From: Geosiphon pyriformis
Lineage: Eukaryota; Glomeromycota; Glomeromycetes; Archaeosporales; Geosiphonaceae
Assembly (NCBI GenBank): GCA_016748015.1
Contig: JAAOMT010000468.1
Location: 774,343-832,381, forward strand
DNA length: 58,039 bases
Direction of reading: 5' to 3'
Part shown: piece after piece, positions 45,556 through 58,039 of the stretch
Position numbering within the stretch: the first letter of the stretch is position 1
Layout of the letters: every line of letters begins with the position of its first letter
Notes under the pieces: model-generated
Told to the model about the DNA's origin: nothing
Databases searched by the model: none
The model's input: the letters and a program-made list of their open reading frames with translations, nothing else
Translations under genes and position numbers: made by a program

Positions 45556-47765
45556 TAATATAGCAGTTTTTTTATCTAGTATTAGCTGTATTACAATCTA
45601 TTATCAGTTATAGGACTCAGTTCAGCTTTGTTTTTAAGAATGTGTATATGAAGTGAGATATGTTGATTAGAAGAAGATTGAGACTTAAGGCTGGACTTTT
45701 GAGAGACTTTCCCAATGAGGCTCTTCATCATCTGTCTTTGTATGGCTTGAAATCTTTTGAGCAATTACAGACTAAATGCAAAGTGGCTTCTGTACTGTGT
45801 TTTGTAAATGCTGGTGGTGTTTTTGATTGTTTGTTCAATCATAAGTCTCTGGATCTTCAGGTTTTGGGTTGGTTGCCTATTCACCCTTTATGTCATTTGC
45901 TTAAGTTGTGTGTCAGTCCAGTCAATAATTTTTTGGCAGATATTATTAAGATTTTTTTGGACTATGACATGTCTCTTGACAATCTCTCTGTTTTTGCATT
46001 CCACTTTTTTGGTGGAATGCTAATGTCTATAGTTTTGGGAGCTTCTGTGTTTTATGATGTTTTTTTTTTCTTAAAAAGTTTGGAATTGTCTTTGCCAAGC
46101 AGTTGTATATTAAAAAAGATTTGGTTCTCGATTGGAAGAGCTTTTAATGTTGAAAAAAACTTGATCCAAGGGGCTCTATCCCTTGTTGGTTTACTGTGGC
46201 TTGTGACTTTTTGGATCATTCTTTTTTTTCTGATGATTTATGTGTTGAAGATTTGCTGGCTATGAATGTTTGCAGCTTAAGTAAGATCTCCAGATTGGGT
46301 TAGTGTCTCTCTTCTGCAAATATGGAGGTTATTAGTGTTTACACAAATGAATTATTAAAAGATTTGGGTTCATGTAAGATAAAGTGTAATGCTACTGCTT
46401 ACTTCTCTGATCTGAATTTGGGTATTGGTGTTAGGGTTGATGAATTGGTGTCTTTGACTATAGCAGAATTGCAGACAATTGCTTTGGCTTTGGAGTGTGT
46501 TCCTCTTAACAGTTCAGTAGTGATATATTCGAACAGTTAGACTGCCCTGAATGCTTATGTAGTTGAATTAGCTCTGGTGTCTCCAGACTTCTACAACTGC
46601 TACTAGATAGAGCAGTGTGGCATTATTAATTTAATTAAGGGAAATCAGCTTGATGTTTCTTGGTACAAGGTTAAAGGGCATTTAGGTGTTATAAGTAATA
46701 AGTGTGCTGATAAGTTAGCCAGTCTGGCTGCAGATTCTGATTTGGCACTTCCTGTGTTGGTTAAAGAGAGATTTATTAAGGCTGATAGGGTGGCAGTGTC
46801 TGAGAATATTTGTCATTTTGCTTGTGAGATTTTTAAGTCTGTTAATCATGCTCATTGGGAGATTGGTCCTGGTTTTAATGTTATTGACAGCAGTTTACTT
46901 GATAATGTAAATTGGTTTCATACTGCTTTAGTATGACACCCTGACTCCCATATGACAACCAGCTTTACTAGTAAGTCTATGGCCAGTTTGCACTCTTATT
47001 TTTTAAAAGTCTTTTACTACTGTTTACTGGTTGCTGTACAAAAGCATTTGTATAGTAAGATTTACCCAAGTGTTTTGTGTTTATACTGTAGTAAAGTGGA
47101 AAGTTCCGACTATTTCTTTGTTTGTACATTTGATTTTGATGTCCGTAAAAGCATTCTTGTGTCTTATCTGGCCAAGTAGCATTATGTGTCTGGATTGGGC
47201 TTACCTTCATTTCATGTCTCACAGATGTTTTCTTTGTGTACATCTGATAATGTGTTGTATACTACCATAGGCAAAAGTTTTGTGTTCAAAGATTGGGTTC
47301 AGGAAGCTATGTCCATTTTGAGTAATGCTAAGGTTGCGAAAAAATTTATTGTTAATTTTGTTTGAAAATTGAGTGCTGCTCACTGCATGAATATTTGGTT
47401 GGTTAGAGCTAAATATAGGGCTTTAATAAAAAAAGGCAGTTTAATTTCACATGATAGTTCTGTGTATTTTGTGACTTATGGTTTGTCATGTATGTTTTTA
47501 GCTGGGGTGATTAAGTTGCTTGGAATTGCTAAGACACTTGGTGTTTGCTTTGGTTTTTGTAAGCATTGCTGTTTTTTTTCTGGTATAGATAGTAGGATTT
47601 TTGTTCTGATAGATTCATAGTATTGCTTTGATCAGTTTGAGTGGCTGGTTACATGTAGAAAGTGCATGATTTGCACTTAATTTAGATCACTTAGTTTGAT
47701 GTATTGTGTTAGGTAGCTTTTGGGCCTCATTTGTTAAAAGTTTAAATAAAAATAATAATAATATA
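45556..47765 (+). mobile_element. LINE H: 5'-truncated LINE (RT thumb to tail)
   Basis: Starts inside ORF2 just after the RT palm (QFFYLVLAVLQSIISYRTQF, equivalent to about 6,060 in copy A) and runs through RNase H, the C-terminal domain, the stop at 47,618-47,620 and the 3' tail. RNase H is mutated at the acidic sites: YTNEL for YTDGS, YSNS-stop for FSDSQ and NKCAD for NEHAD. Frame is largely kept in pieces (45,660-46,265; 46,322-46,540; 46,742-46,936; 46,952-47,179; 47,369-47,620). Dead copy. Confidence 0.85.
47628..47765 (+). repeat. LINE 3' tail (copy H)
   Basis: Core GGCTGGTTACATGTAGAAAG starts at 47,643, followed by TGCATGATTTGCACTTAATT and an end with AAATAAAAATAATAATAATA. Confidence 0.85.
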
Positions 47766-48415
47766 TAAGTATTAACAAAATTAACTTGTGTTTAAATTTA
47801 ATTATATATTAAATAAAAATATTATATTTAATTATAACTAATTTAAAACAAAAAATAACAAATATAAATTTATAATTTAAAAATTATCAAAAATATTAAT
47901 AATTATATTATATATTAATTTATTATAATATCTTTTTAACCAAATTTTAAAGTTATTAATTATGTTATAAATTATTTTTTGGTAAATTATAACACAATTT
48001 TTAATTTTCTTATATTATTACAATCTGTTTATATCTTAATATTATAGAAATTTAATTCGAATTTAATAATAAAAATAAAAATATTTTTGTTTATTTTAAC
48101 AAATTTTTTTTTTATTACGCATTTTACGAGTGAAATCCAACTGTAACAATTTTATTTTTAAAAACTTATATTTATAAAAAAATAAATTAAAAAATAATTA
48201 ATTTTATTATAAACAAATCAAATTAAATAAATTAAAAATTATTGTTTTTAAATAAATTAATAAAAATAAAATTTAATTATATTAATATTTAAAAATACAA
48301 AAATTTTTTCTTTTATTGATCTTTTAATTACAATAAAAGCATAAAATTTTTATGAAAAAATAGTTTTTCTTATTTTTTTTTTCTTATATTTTTTAGCTAT
48401 TTCTTTTAACACATT
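47766..48415. other. AT-rich spacer
   Basis: No gene or recognisable element. A short non-AT stretch near 48,115-48,150 (TTTACGAGTGAAATCCAACTG) stands out but has no assigned role. Confidence 0.4.
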
Positions 48416-51400
48416 TTGTTTATAATTATAGAACTAGTAAACTTTTCTGTTAATAAATCTAATTCTGGTTTGGTTGGATTGAAAATTCAGTTTGATATTA
48501 AAAACAAGTATTTTAAAAACACTTACTTATATGATGTGTTTTATAAAAAACTAAAAAAGTTTGTTGTTAATAATAAAGTTATTAAGTTGTTTACTGGCTT
48601 TTTAAATATTAATAATATAGAAATTAATAGCTTTGAGCCTATAAAATCTTAAAACAGTAAAGTTAACAATAAAACAAACAGTATTAATAAAATTTAGATG
48701 TTAAAAATATGAAAAACAGAATTGCTAAAAAAACTAGCTATGTTTAAAAAGACATATATCAAAACATAGTTTTGAACAACAAGCCAAAAAAATTTTTTTT
48801 TGATAATTTGAGTGATAATAATAATATTTTGTTACTTTTGAATCCTAAGTTTATTGATTTTAAGCAATTATTATTGGCTAATTTATATGTCTTAAATAAA
48901 TAGAGTTTTAATATAATAAAATTTTTTACATTGAAAATTAAGCTTTTTGCTGTATTTAAAAAAACTTCTAATAATAAGTTAATAACAATAAAAAAAATTT
49001 TTATTATGTTAATAGTTTTAAGAAAATATTTACTCTTTTAAAATTTCCAAAAATTATTAAGTTATTTTTTATATTAGAATTAAAAAAATTTTGATGAATA
49101 CCAATTTCAAAAAAGTAAACAGCTACTTAAATTAGAAAGTAATTAACAAAAATTTTTTCGTTAATTTTTTTAAATTGGCTGTAAAATAAGTTTTTTTTAA
49201 ATTTGATAAAATTGTTTTTATTAAATTACAATTTATTGGTCTTTAACAAAAAGTTTTAATAGAATTTAAATTAATTAGAATTACTAATTTGGTTGTAGTT
49301 AAATATTTTGTTTTTATGAGTAAGAATTCTGTTTGTATAATAAAGACTATAAATAATAAACAAATATAAATATTTAGAAATTGTTATTAGAATTTACTTT
49401 ATATATTGTCAATTGATATCAATGCTTATAATTTTTCTGGTTTATTAGTATTTTATAATAGAAAAACTTGTTTTATTGGTTGTAATTTAAAAATATATAA
49501 GTATAATAGATGTGTTGCTATTTGTTTTGTTAATAAAACTACTAAGAAATTTGTTATTAGTTCTATTTTGGTTTTTAAAAATATAAATATATATTGAACT
49601 GACTTATTATTAATTTGTTGTATTTAATATGAACAGTTTAGTTATGTTTTTAGTAAGTGTTTAACTAGTGAAAATATAAACAGTTATAACAAAAAACTTG
49701 TTACTTTTCATAATTAGATTTGTTTAATTAACATATATAAAAAGAAATAGGCTCTAATTGCTTATTTAATTTTATTTAATAGCAAAATATAGATGCAAAT
49801 TACTAGTTGTTTTTTTTTGTGATGTTTTTGGTTTTTGTTAGTATTGATTTATTTTTAAATATTAAATTTTTTTTGCTAGTTTTAATAGAAATAAATAACA
49901 AATTTATTACTTTTGAGTACAGTTTTATTAGTTTTATTTAGCAAGTTGATAAGTTAATTAAGAGACTAAATATATTCAGACCAATAGTTTTTTAGCTTAA
50001 TTCTAAATGTTAGTCATTGGTAACTTTTTTATTATAAAATTAAAAAACATATATAATAATGTATAAAAGTTAAAATATAATTATTAGTAATAAAGCTGTT
50101 ATAAAAATAGTGTTTATTGATTTGTTAATTATCTTGAAATTGGAAAATAATATAACCAATTTATTAAATATGATTATGAATTTGCTAATCAAAGTAAATA
50201 ATTATAGTTTAGGTTTAAATAATTTTTTTGCTTAATAATTAATCTTGTTTAAAAAATTATGGCATATAATATAAGAAATATAAATGTTTTTATAAAACAA
50301 AAAAACATTGTTTATTAATATATTAGTTCTGATTATATAATTTTAATAATTATAAAAATAAAGTTAAAATCTAATATTAAGTTATAGATTATAAATAAGT
50401 TTTATAAAGTGCAAATTTTTGTATTTGGTTTAAATAAAAGCTTTTTTAGTATTGATATGACCATTATTATAAAAAATTTTTTGGCTTAGTATGTTTTAAA
50501 AATAGAAAAAATTTTAGACTAATTTATTTTAATTTATTTTTTATTTAAAAATAAATTTTTAATTACAATTTTGGATTTGTATATTGGTATTTTTGTTAAG
50601 ACTAAGTTTAATTAAACATTAAAAGTTAAATTTTTTATTATTAAAACAGTTAATTTAAGCTCTTTTATAATATTAAATAGAAATTTCAATAAAAACAAAT
50701 CTAAAAAAAATGCAAGTCTTAAGTTTTGTTTAAATTTGAAATTAGTCAATTTGTTTAATAAATATTTTTTGGCTAAAACTTCTACTTAATACAATTTTAG
50801 AGAAATAAAAAAAATTATTGATTATATTTTTGTAAATAAAAATTTGTTATTTATAATTGCTAATTATAAGATTATCTTTATATACAATTTTTTTAATACT
50901 AATTACAAAACAATTATAGTTTTAATTAAATTGAATAGTCTTTTAAATACTTATTTAAATAGTATTTACAAACAAGCAAATAAAGATTGTTGGAAGTTTA
51001 AGATTAAAAATGCAAATAATGTTAAATAGATCTGCTTTAAAAAGCTTTTTTTTGTTAAGCTTTTAATAATAAGAGATAAGTTTATAAATACAAAAAATTT
51101 TAACAATTTAGATAAAATATAAGAAATATTAAAGATAATAATAGTTGAATTAATAAATAAAATTTTTTCTAAGCATTAGTTTAATAAGTTTAAGTGTTCA
51201 AGAAACAATCAGTTATCAAAATTTTTTAAGTTGAAATTATTGGTTACTAAAATAATAAAAAAATTGAGTTTAGATAATAGGTCTAAATTTAATAATCTTA
51301 TTATAAAATAGTTAACTATTAATAATATAAAAACTTTTAAAGTTAGTAATATGATATTAAATAGTATGAAATCAATAAACATTATTAAATAATCAAAAAA

Positions 51401-53947
51401 ATATAAAAAATCCAAGTACTATGAATTAAAAATCAAAAATGCTTCTATTAAAAAAATAATCAATTAACACATAAAAAATTTTTGCTTTAACAAGAAGCAT
51501 ATAATTAAAAGTGTTTTGAAATGGCTTTTTTGTAAAGTAGTTTTGTATTATTTAATAGTTAAAGAAAATTTGGTCTTAAAACCTAATAAAATAAAGTTTA
51601 GTGTTAATATAATTATAAAAAAGTAAACAAAAAAGCATATTGTATTTTTAAAATTGTCTAATTTATAATCTTACTAATATACTTTCTTGGATTATATAAA
51701 TAATAATACTTTCTTTAAAGTAATAATAAAAATTAGCATGAATAATTTGGTTTTAATGATTAATAGTTTGTCTAATAACAAAGTTACTAGTTTTTTTAAC
51801 ATATTAAATAAACTTTAAAAACATTATAATAATATAGTAATAAGATGTTTTTTGAATTTGCTAAATTTTTGTTCTACTTTTAATAATATTCCAATTTCTT
51901 GAAAAAGAATGTAAATTTTGATAATTTTCAAATTTTATAAATAAAATAAAACTTTAACAAATATCTGGTCTATTGTATTAATTAAAATAACTAGAAAAAT
52001 TCTGTTTAAATTTTTTTTAATTATATTTTTCTGGCTTGCAGCCAGTTTGATACTTTACATAGTAATAATTTTTGGTTTTAAAAGATATTTTGACTCAATT
52101 TTTTGTGTTTACTATCAAATTGATTATCGAGAATACTTTGAAAAAAACAGAAAATTATAACTAATACTACAAAATATGTCTAAAGCTTATAACTTAGTTA
52201 AATAATATTATTTGAAAACTAGTTTATAATATATTAAAATATATAACCAGTTCATTGATTTTTTTGGAAAGATATATAAAAATAAAATAAACAGAATAAT
52301 AAAAGATTTTGGTTTTTTGAAAATTTACAAAATACATAATAAACTTAATCAAAATAAAAAAATTTTATAATTCTTTTTTGTATAATATCAAAAGACATAA
52401 ATATTTATGTGAATACTAAATTAATATTAAATTTATAACCAAAACTAATAAAGTAAAGAATATTAAAAAAAGAATATTGTTTTTTATAATAAATATTTTT
52501 ATTAATAACACAATTTAAGTTGAGAATAATTAAATCTCTACACAATATATTTAGAATATTGTTAATAAGTTTTTTAAGATCAATAATATTTTAATTAATA
52601 ATGAAAAAATAGTGGCTATTTTTATCAATTAAAGTATTAAAACAATTTTATTAAAATTAATGGTTTGCCAATTTTAATTTTTTAAAAAAAAAACTGTACA
52701 AATATTTAGAAATTTTTTTGTTAATTAAGAATTTATTTAAGCAAAATATTATCAAGATTTATTTTAATGTTTAGTTTTTTGCCAATATAATACTAAAAAA
52801 ATGATTACAGATAAACAGTTCTCTTATTTAGTATTAGTAGTTTTGAAATCTATTATTAGTTATTGTATATAGTTTAGTTTTGTTTTAATAAATATATATT
52901 ATAAGTAAAATATTATAATCAAAAAAAGTCTTAAAATAAAAGTCAAGTTGTTCCAGAATTTTTTTAATAAAGCACTATATTATTTTTTTTTGTATAATTT
53001 AAAGCCATTTAAACAGATTCAAACTAAAAAAAAATTAGTTACAATAGTTGTTTTTTTAAATACTACAGATATTTTTGGATATTTCTTTAATTACAGATTT
53101 TTGGATTTGCAAGTTCTAAAATAAGTCTTATTAAATTCTCTATAGTATTTTGTTAAGTTGCAAATTAACTTTATTAATAACTTTTTGGCTGGTATAATAA
53201 AAATTTTTTTAGTCAATAATTTGCCTTTATTAAACAATTTATATAGTATATTTTATAATTTTAATAAAATTTTTATGTCTAATATCTTAGAAAAATCTTT
53301 GTACTACAATTCTGTCTGCTTTTTAAAATAGTTTAAGATTATATTTAATAACAAACACTTAAATAAAAAGACAATATTATGGATTAGAAGACATTTTACT
53401 AGTAGAAAAGATTAAATTCAAAAAAATTTGTGTTTTTGTAATTTAGATTAATGTCAGATTTTTGTGCAAAGATAATTTTTTTGTATTTGGTTTTAATTAA
53501 GTTAATAGCTCATATGGTTTGAGTATTTTGAATTCTAAAAAATTTATTAATATACATAAAAAATTACATAAAATTTGGTTAAATATTATCAAAATATATA
53601 TTAATAGATTTTTAAAAAATATGTATTCTCTTAAGATTGTTAATAAGGCTATTGCTTATTTTTTAGTCATTAATATAAGTATAAGTGTTAGAATTTAAAA
53701 ACTTTTGTTCTTTATAATGATTGAATTATAGGTTGTTGTTCTGTTTTTAAAATATATTTTAACTTTTTGTATAATAATTTTGTATCTAAATAGTTAAGCT
53801 ACTATTGATGCTTGTGTTTTTGGGTCCGATTTTATTGTATCTAACTTTTAGAATTAATGTTGAATTAAAAAAAAACATATTAAAAACTTAATTAAAAATA
53901 AAAATTTCTTAATTAGATAAGTAAAAGTTAAAGATTATTCGGAAATT
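48416..53947 (+). mobile_element. LINE E: AT-converted LINE, no tail
   Basis: ORF1 traces open at 48,416 (YDVFYKKLKKFVVNNKVIKL, 78 codons). ORF2 endonuclease traces appear near 50,840-51,030 (SIYKQANKDCWKFKIKNANN). RT traces near 52,040-52,200 include a decayed DTLHSNNFLVLK segment. RNase H traces run to about 53,945 (INS...ATIDACVFGSDF, then KVKDYSEILDN). Stops fill all frames. The element ends abruptly at the repeat at 53,948 without the common tail. Confidence 0.72.
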
Positions 53948-54190
53948 TTGGACAATAACAACACCAATAAAATAACTAGCAACAAAATAATAAATAGTAA
54001 CAACAAAATAATAGATAGTAAAATAAACAGTAGCAGCAATAAGATAATTAGTAATTAAATAATTAATAACAATAACAAAATAATAAGCAACAAAATGCTC
54101 AACAATAACAATAAGATGTCTAGTAATTATAACAGAATAACCAAAAACAATGGCAATAATTATTAAACTAATAACAATAATATAATATAG
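53948..54190. repeat. Degenerate AAC/AAT-rich minisatellite
   Basis: About ten loose copies of a unit like AACAACAAAATAATAGATAGT, with lengths of roughly 18-27 bases. It begins exactly where LINE E RNase H similarity stops. The minus strand is open for 101 codons of Ile/Tyr/Val-rich sequence, explained by the repeat. Confidence 0.6.
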
Positions 54191-55656
54191 TAAATAATAT
54201 TGAAAAAAAATCAAAAAAAAATCAAATTATAAGTAAAAAAATCAAGCAATTTCTTAAAAAATATAAGTATTTATTCTAATAATTTTTATGTTTTTTTTAT
54301 TATAATTTCAAAAGACAAGATAATGTTTTTTATTATTTGTACTTTTAATATTATTTTGTATTAATTTTATATTTTTTAATAAGATAATAATAATCAAAAC
54401 AATATATTATATAATATTATTAACTTATCTACTGGCTATTATAAAATACACCAAATTACTTATAATTAATATGTTAATAATACCAAAGTAATGCCAAAAA
54501 AATGCTGTATAAAATACAAAACAGAAAATATCTTATAAAATTGAAGATTTTATGTAAATTAGAATTCCAAAGATTGATTATTTAGATATTAATAGAAAGT
54601 TTTTAATTTGCAAAGTAATTAAAACTGTTAATAAAAGATTATATAGACTAAGATACAAGTTAAAAATATTAAAAAATTTTTACTATATAACAAAGTTAAT
54701 ATCTATTAAGACTACTAATTTTTTAGAATTACAAAAAATATCAAACACTTTTATTTTTTTATGTAAAGCAGTCTTATGTTAAAGTTAGAAAAAAATAACA
54801 GATTATCAATACAATTGTAAAAAAAGCTGTAGAAATAATTATTGTAATTGCAAAAAAGCCAGAATTTTATATAATACACAATATTATAGTGGTAGTAATA
54901 ATGCTTGTAAGAATTGAAACAAATAATTAAAATTATTAGATATAATAATAAAAAAATGGGTCAAATATTAAAACTTTGATTTTTTTGATTGGCTAATAAA
55001 AGAGAAATTTTTTACTGGCCAATTAATCAAATAATATAATTAGTTAAGTTGATTCGAAATCAATACAGTATTGAATTAAGGATTCCGAATTAACTCAAGT
55101 TAAGTTAATTTTGAATCAACTCAAATTCTGTTCTAACTCATAACATATACAAATGTCTATACAAAAGAAAACTTTACATTATCATAATCTTCTATAGGTA
55201 AATCTTTTCGAGTAATTTTTTAATATAGTGTTAACATATCATGATTAAAATATCATATAAGGTTTTACTAAAATGGGTTTAACTAACCTAAAAAAATTAA
55301 TATTTTTTATTATCCATTAAAATAAGATCTTTTAAACTTTGATTCAAAGCTAAAAGAAAGTAAAAAATAGTGCTACAAAAAATTTAGGTCTAAAAATGAA
55401 CATTAGGCTTCTTTTTTGAATTTAGAAAGTATCTAATATTTGAAAAAACATTAAAAATGATGATACGCACAGACTCTTGAATTTTTGGTAATTATTAAAA
55501 TTCGTAATAATTAAAAATTAATAAACTTAGTTCTCTGCAAGGTTTGTGAAAATTTCATTATACCAATTTATTTTTTGCACCAATAATAGGATGACAAATA
55601 TGGATATCAACATTCTAAGCCTTATTTGTCTGTTTTCATTTCATAAAAAAATTAGC
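54191..55656. other. AT-rich interval with inverted repeats
   Basis: No gene. Two inverted-repeat sets stand out: around 54,985-55,030 (TTTGATTGGCTAATAAAA against TTTTACTGGCC...AATCAAA) and around 55,040-55,130 (AAGTTGATTCGAA against TTGAATCAACTC). They could be small MITE-like remnants. Confidence 0.35.

Positions 55657-55701
<45 letters not shown>
55657..55701. repeat. (TAT)n microsatellite
   Basis: About 15 uninterrupted TAT/ATT units. Confidence 0.95.
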
Positions 55702-55900
55702 GGTAATCAAAGGTAAATCCTCAAAATTAGATTCTTCAAGTTGAATTATTTTAATGTTTATCTTTAATATGTAAATTAAATGAAAAAAGCAAAAAATATA
55801 TATATTGTATATATCTTAATTGATAAAATTAATTTTGAGAAAAAAATGAAATAGAACTTTTCATTTTTACCCTGAAATTAGTTTAGTTTGATTTAATTTA

Positions 55901-56420
55901 GGCTCTGGCGAAGGGGTTCGTGTTTCGGGAGTGGTATCTGGAAGCTCTTAGGGTGTTCAAATCTGTCAAACTTAGTGTTGCTAAAATTGTGGTTTTCGTG
56001 CGTTTCTTTCTGCTCATGCACTGAGATAGGGTCTGGTTACCGATGTCACGTTTCAGAGCTGAGTGTGACAAATCGGGTTTGAATTCTGTAGTGGATGCTG
56101 ATTTTGTTAGCTGACGACACGGTGTTGGGTTATATGCCTAGTGTTGGTTTGTTTGGTTTTGGGCACCTGAGTTATTTTGGCTTGTTTTCGGCTCCTAAAA
56201 TTTTTTTCTAGTGTTTCGGTATTATGGGATCGCGTTGCACACGTTTTGTATGGTTCCGAGAGGTTATTGTATAGTGCTTAGTGGTGTCTTGACGTAAGTC
56301 CGGGTGGCTGGTCACGTGTAGAAAGCGCAGGATCCACGCCTATTGTTTAACACGTGTGTGTTTTGCGTGAGTAGGTAGTGGAAGGACCTCACTTTGTTAA
56401 AGCATTAATTTAATTTAATG
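55901..56420 (+). mobile_element. LINE fragment F: short 3' end retaining CpG
   Basis: Starts at GGCTCTGGCG and reads KGFVFREWYLEALRVFKSVK, equivalent to KGFVFNNWFHEAVSIF in copy A near 7,770. It continues through DRVWLP-like sequence to the tail at 56,290-56,420. TTTAATTTA occurs at 55,892-55,900 and 56,409-56,417 and may be the target duplication, though such words are common here. It has clearly more G and C, and more CpG, than any other LINE copy in the window. Stops are present, so it is not coding. Confidence 0.75.
56290..56420 (+). repeat. LINE 3' tail (copy F), CpG-rich version
   Basis: Core GGCTGGTCACGTGTAGAAAG starts at 56,305 and is followed by CGCAGGATCCACGCC. Comparing with copies D, A and H, most differences are CpG here against TpG or CpA there. 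Confidence 0.85.
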
Positions 56421-58039
56421 TGGAAACTAGTAAAAATTTAATATATTGAAAAATTATCTTTAATAAAAGAGTGCTTATTTGATAAAGCATATAATATGGT
56501 GGACTTAGAAAAGGTGTTCAATCATATATAATTTTATTTCAATAAAGAAATTAGGAATATGTACAGTAAAGAGAACTTATGTTTAATGTATAGCCCCTTT
56601 ATTTTTTAAAATATTTAACCTAATTATTGATAATTGTCCTAAAGTTTGAATATAATCAAAAGAATAAGATTCCAAAATATTTAGGATGGTCTAAATATAT
56701 CAAAAGATCAAAATCTAAAATGTAAAGAAAGGCTTTTAAAAAGGTGACGATGATTTTTTTAAAAGTTCTGCATGTTCCACATTGGTAATAACTTGCTTAA
56801 CAATATTTTTTGGCATGAACTCTAAAGTGCTATCAATTGATTGGATTACAAGTTTGTTTCCTTTTCGGAGGACTTGTTTTAATCGTAAACGTGACTATCG
56901 ACGCAAAAGTAGCCTTTTCTCTCACAGCGATTCTTTGTTTCTAGACTCTGTTTTTGGATCGGATGGTGACTGATTTAAGAATCGAAGCTTCTATTTACAA
57001 GTTCGAGTATATCTGGATTACACATTGATGGGGATTGCCTCCAACCCCACTAAACTTTCTATCATTAAGATTTAGCTTTGAGATTGATAAAGATGATGAA
57101 TGTTTAAATAGATGGAAAAAAAAATACACTTTACTTTCTTGAGCAATTTTCAATTTTTAATTAGGAAAAAAATATACCATTTACACATATATCATTATTT
57201 TAATTTTCATGTTGCGAGAAATTTAAAATAAATATTAAAAAACAGCGAAAAATCAATCAATGAAGACAAAAGTCATCGTAATAATTAGGCTTTTAAAAGA
57301 AATACTTTGAGTATTTATATTTTTGAGATTTTAGAAAAAATACAAAGTACTTTTATAAAATGAGAATATTTTATTTCCCGAGACTCTTAATATAAACACA
57401 TGTTTTTACTTCAAATTAGAGCTACATAATTAAATTTAACACTCTGTCAAAATTCAAATTTTCCTACCAAGCGTTTGTTAAAAGTGGATTAAATTTTTAC
57501 TCCCTTTCACGCACATTTACTCCTATGAACTAGTATTTTTAAAATTTTTAGAAATCAAAAATACTTTTAATATTTTAGTTATAATTTTATGAATAATCTC
57601 AGCGGATATTATTAATGTTAGAATATTTATTACGGGGGGTGAAACTTTTAATTATATCAGATTTAGCATCAATTTTAGCGCAAAAAAGTTTTCTTAATGT
57701 ATCTCTCCATTGTATGATTTCGTTATCTAGGAACGATGTCTTGGAAAAATACATTAGGAATGTTACACTCATATTTAAAATATACGAGAAGATATTTTAA
57801 TATTGAACTTTGTCTTTTGAAAAAATTAAAATAGTGAATTCAATGTAAATTTTAAATAGGGCCTTTCAAAAAATCAATAAATTTCTTTAATTGATTTTTT
57901 TGTGTAAAAGCTATCCCCCTTTTTAAAGGGATAATCGAAAATTTCACATTTCAATTCATAAAACACTTAAATTTTATACTTTCGGAAAAAAATGAAAAAT
58001 CGATTCCCCCCTCATGTAATTATGTGAAATCTTAAAGTG
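56421..58039. other. Right-hand interval, no confident gene
   Basis: Mixed to AT-rich DNA. Around 56,483-56,525 one frame reads LFDKAYNMVDLEKVFNHI, reminiscent of RT motif A, and another frame near 56,590 reads APLFFKIFNLIID, but nothing else supports an RT. ORFs at 56,782-56,973 and 57,615-57,800 (63 and 61 codons) have no recognisable domain. I annotate neither as a gene. Confidence 0.35.

Noticed and set aside
53909-54214. Membrane-like 101-codon minus ORF
   Set aside because: Explained by the AAC/AAT minisatellite read on the other strand.
56479-56660. Second type of RT remnant (FDKAYN motif)
   Set aside because: Only one motif-like string per frame; insufficient to call.
1-58039. tRNA, rRNA or other structured RNA genes
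   Set aside because: No cloverleaf with consensus A and B boxes or rRNA segment was noticed by eye; a covariance-model scan would be needed to exclude them.

Overview
This is a eukaryotic, very AT-rich window made mostly of nested and decayed retrotransposons, with one small island of ordinary host genes. The LINE and LTR-element proteins, the short GT-AG introns and the class-3 lipase gene are what I would expect from an arbuscular mycorrhizal fungus (Glomeromycotina; Gigaspora/Rhizophagus type). That assignment rests on recognising the families, not on a database search.

Layout. 1-440 is host-like DNA with an exact 20-bp-period repeat. 440-1200 is a 5'-truncated LINE end. About 1.5-8.26 kb is a nearly full-length LINE (copy A) with zinc-knuckle ORF1, an ATGA-overlapping ORF2 (endonuclease, reverse transcriptase, RNase H, C-terminal domain) and a (TAA)n tail. 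9,967-20,164 and 21,768-31,949 are two minus-strand Ty3/gypsy-type LTR retrotransposons of about 10.2 kb. They have 4-bp target duplications and an unusual order: Gag, protease, two Cys-rich modules, dUTPase, RT, RNase H, integrase, GPY/F, then an unrecognised C-terminal domain. 20,169-39,357 is a three-level nest: an old AT-converted LINE (G+C), split by an ORF1-only LINE derivative (B), itself split by Ty3 copy 2.

40.7-44.1 kb is the host island: a Ser-repeat gene of unknown function and a four-exon class-3 lipase whose catalytic serine is replaced by arginine. 45.55-47.77 kb is a 5'-truncated LINE (H), 48.4-53.95 kb another AT-converted LINE (E), and 55.9-56.4 kb a short LINE 3' end (F) that has kept its CpG sites. 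The rest is AT-rich sequence in which I see no genes.

How it works together. Six LINE copies share one 3' tail (GGCTGGT.A.RTGTAG core), which probably acts as the template recognised by the LINE reverse transcriptase. The ORF1-only element carries the same tail and could have been moved in trans. Almost all differences between related copies are C-to-T or G-to-A transitions, and in-frame stops fit the same change, so cytosine deamination (RIP-like, or spontaneous loss of 5-methylcytosine) dominates decay here.
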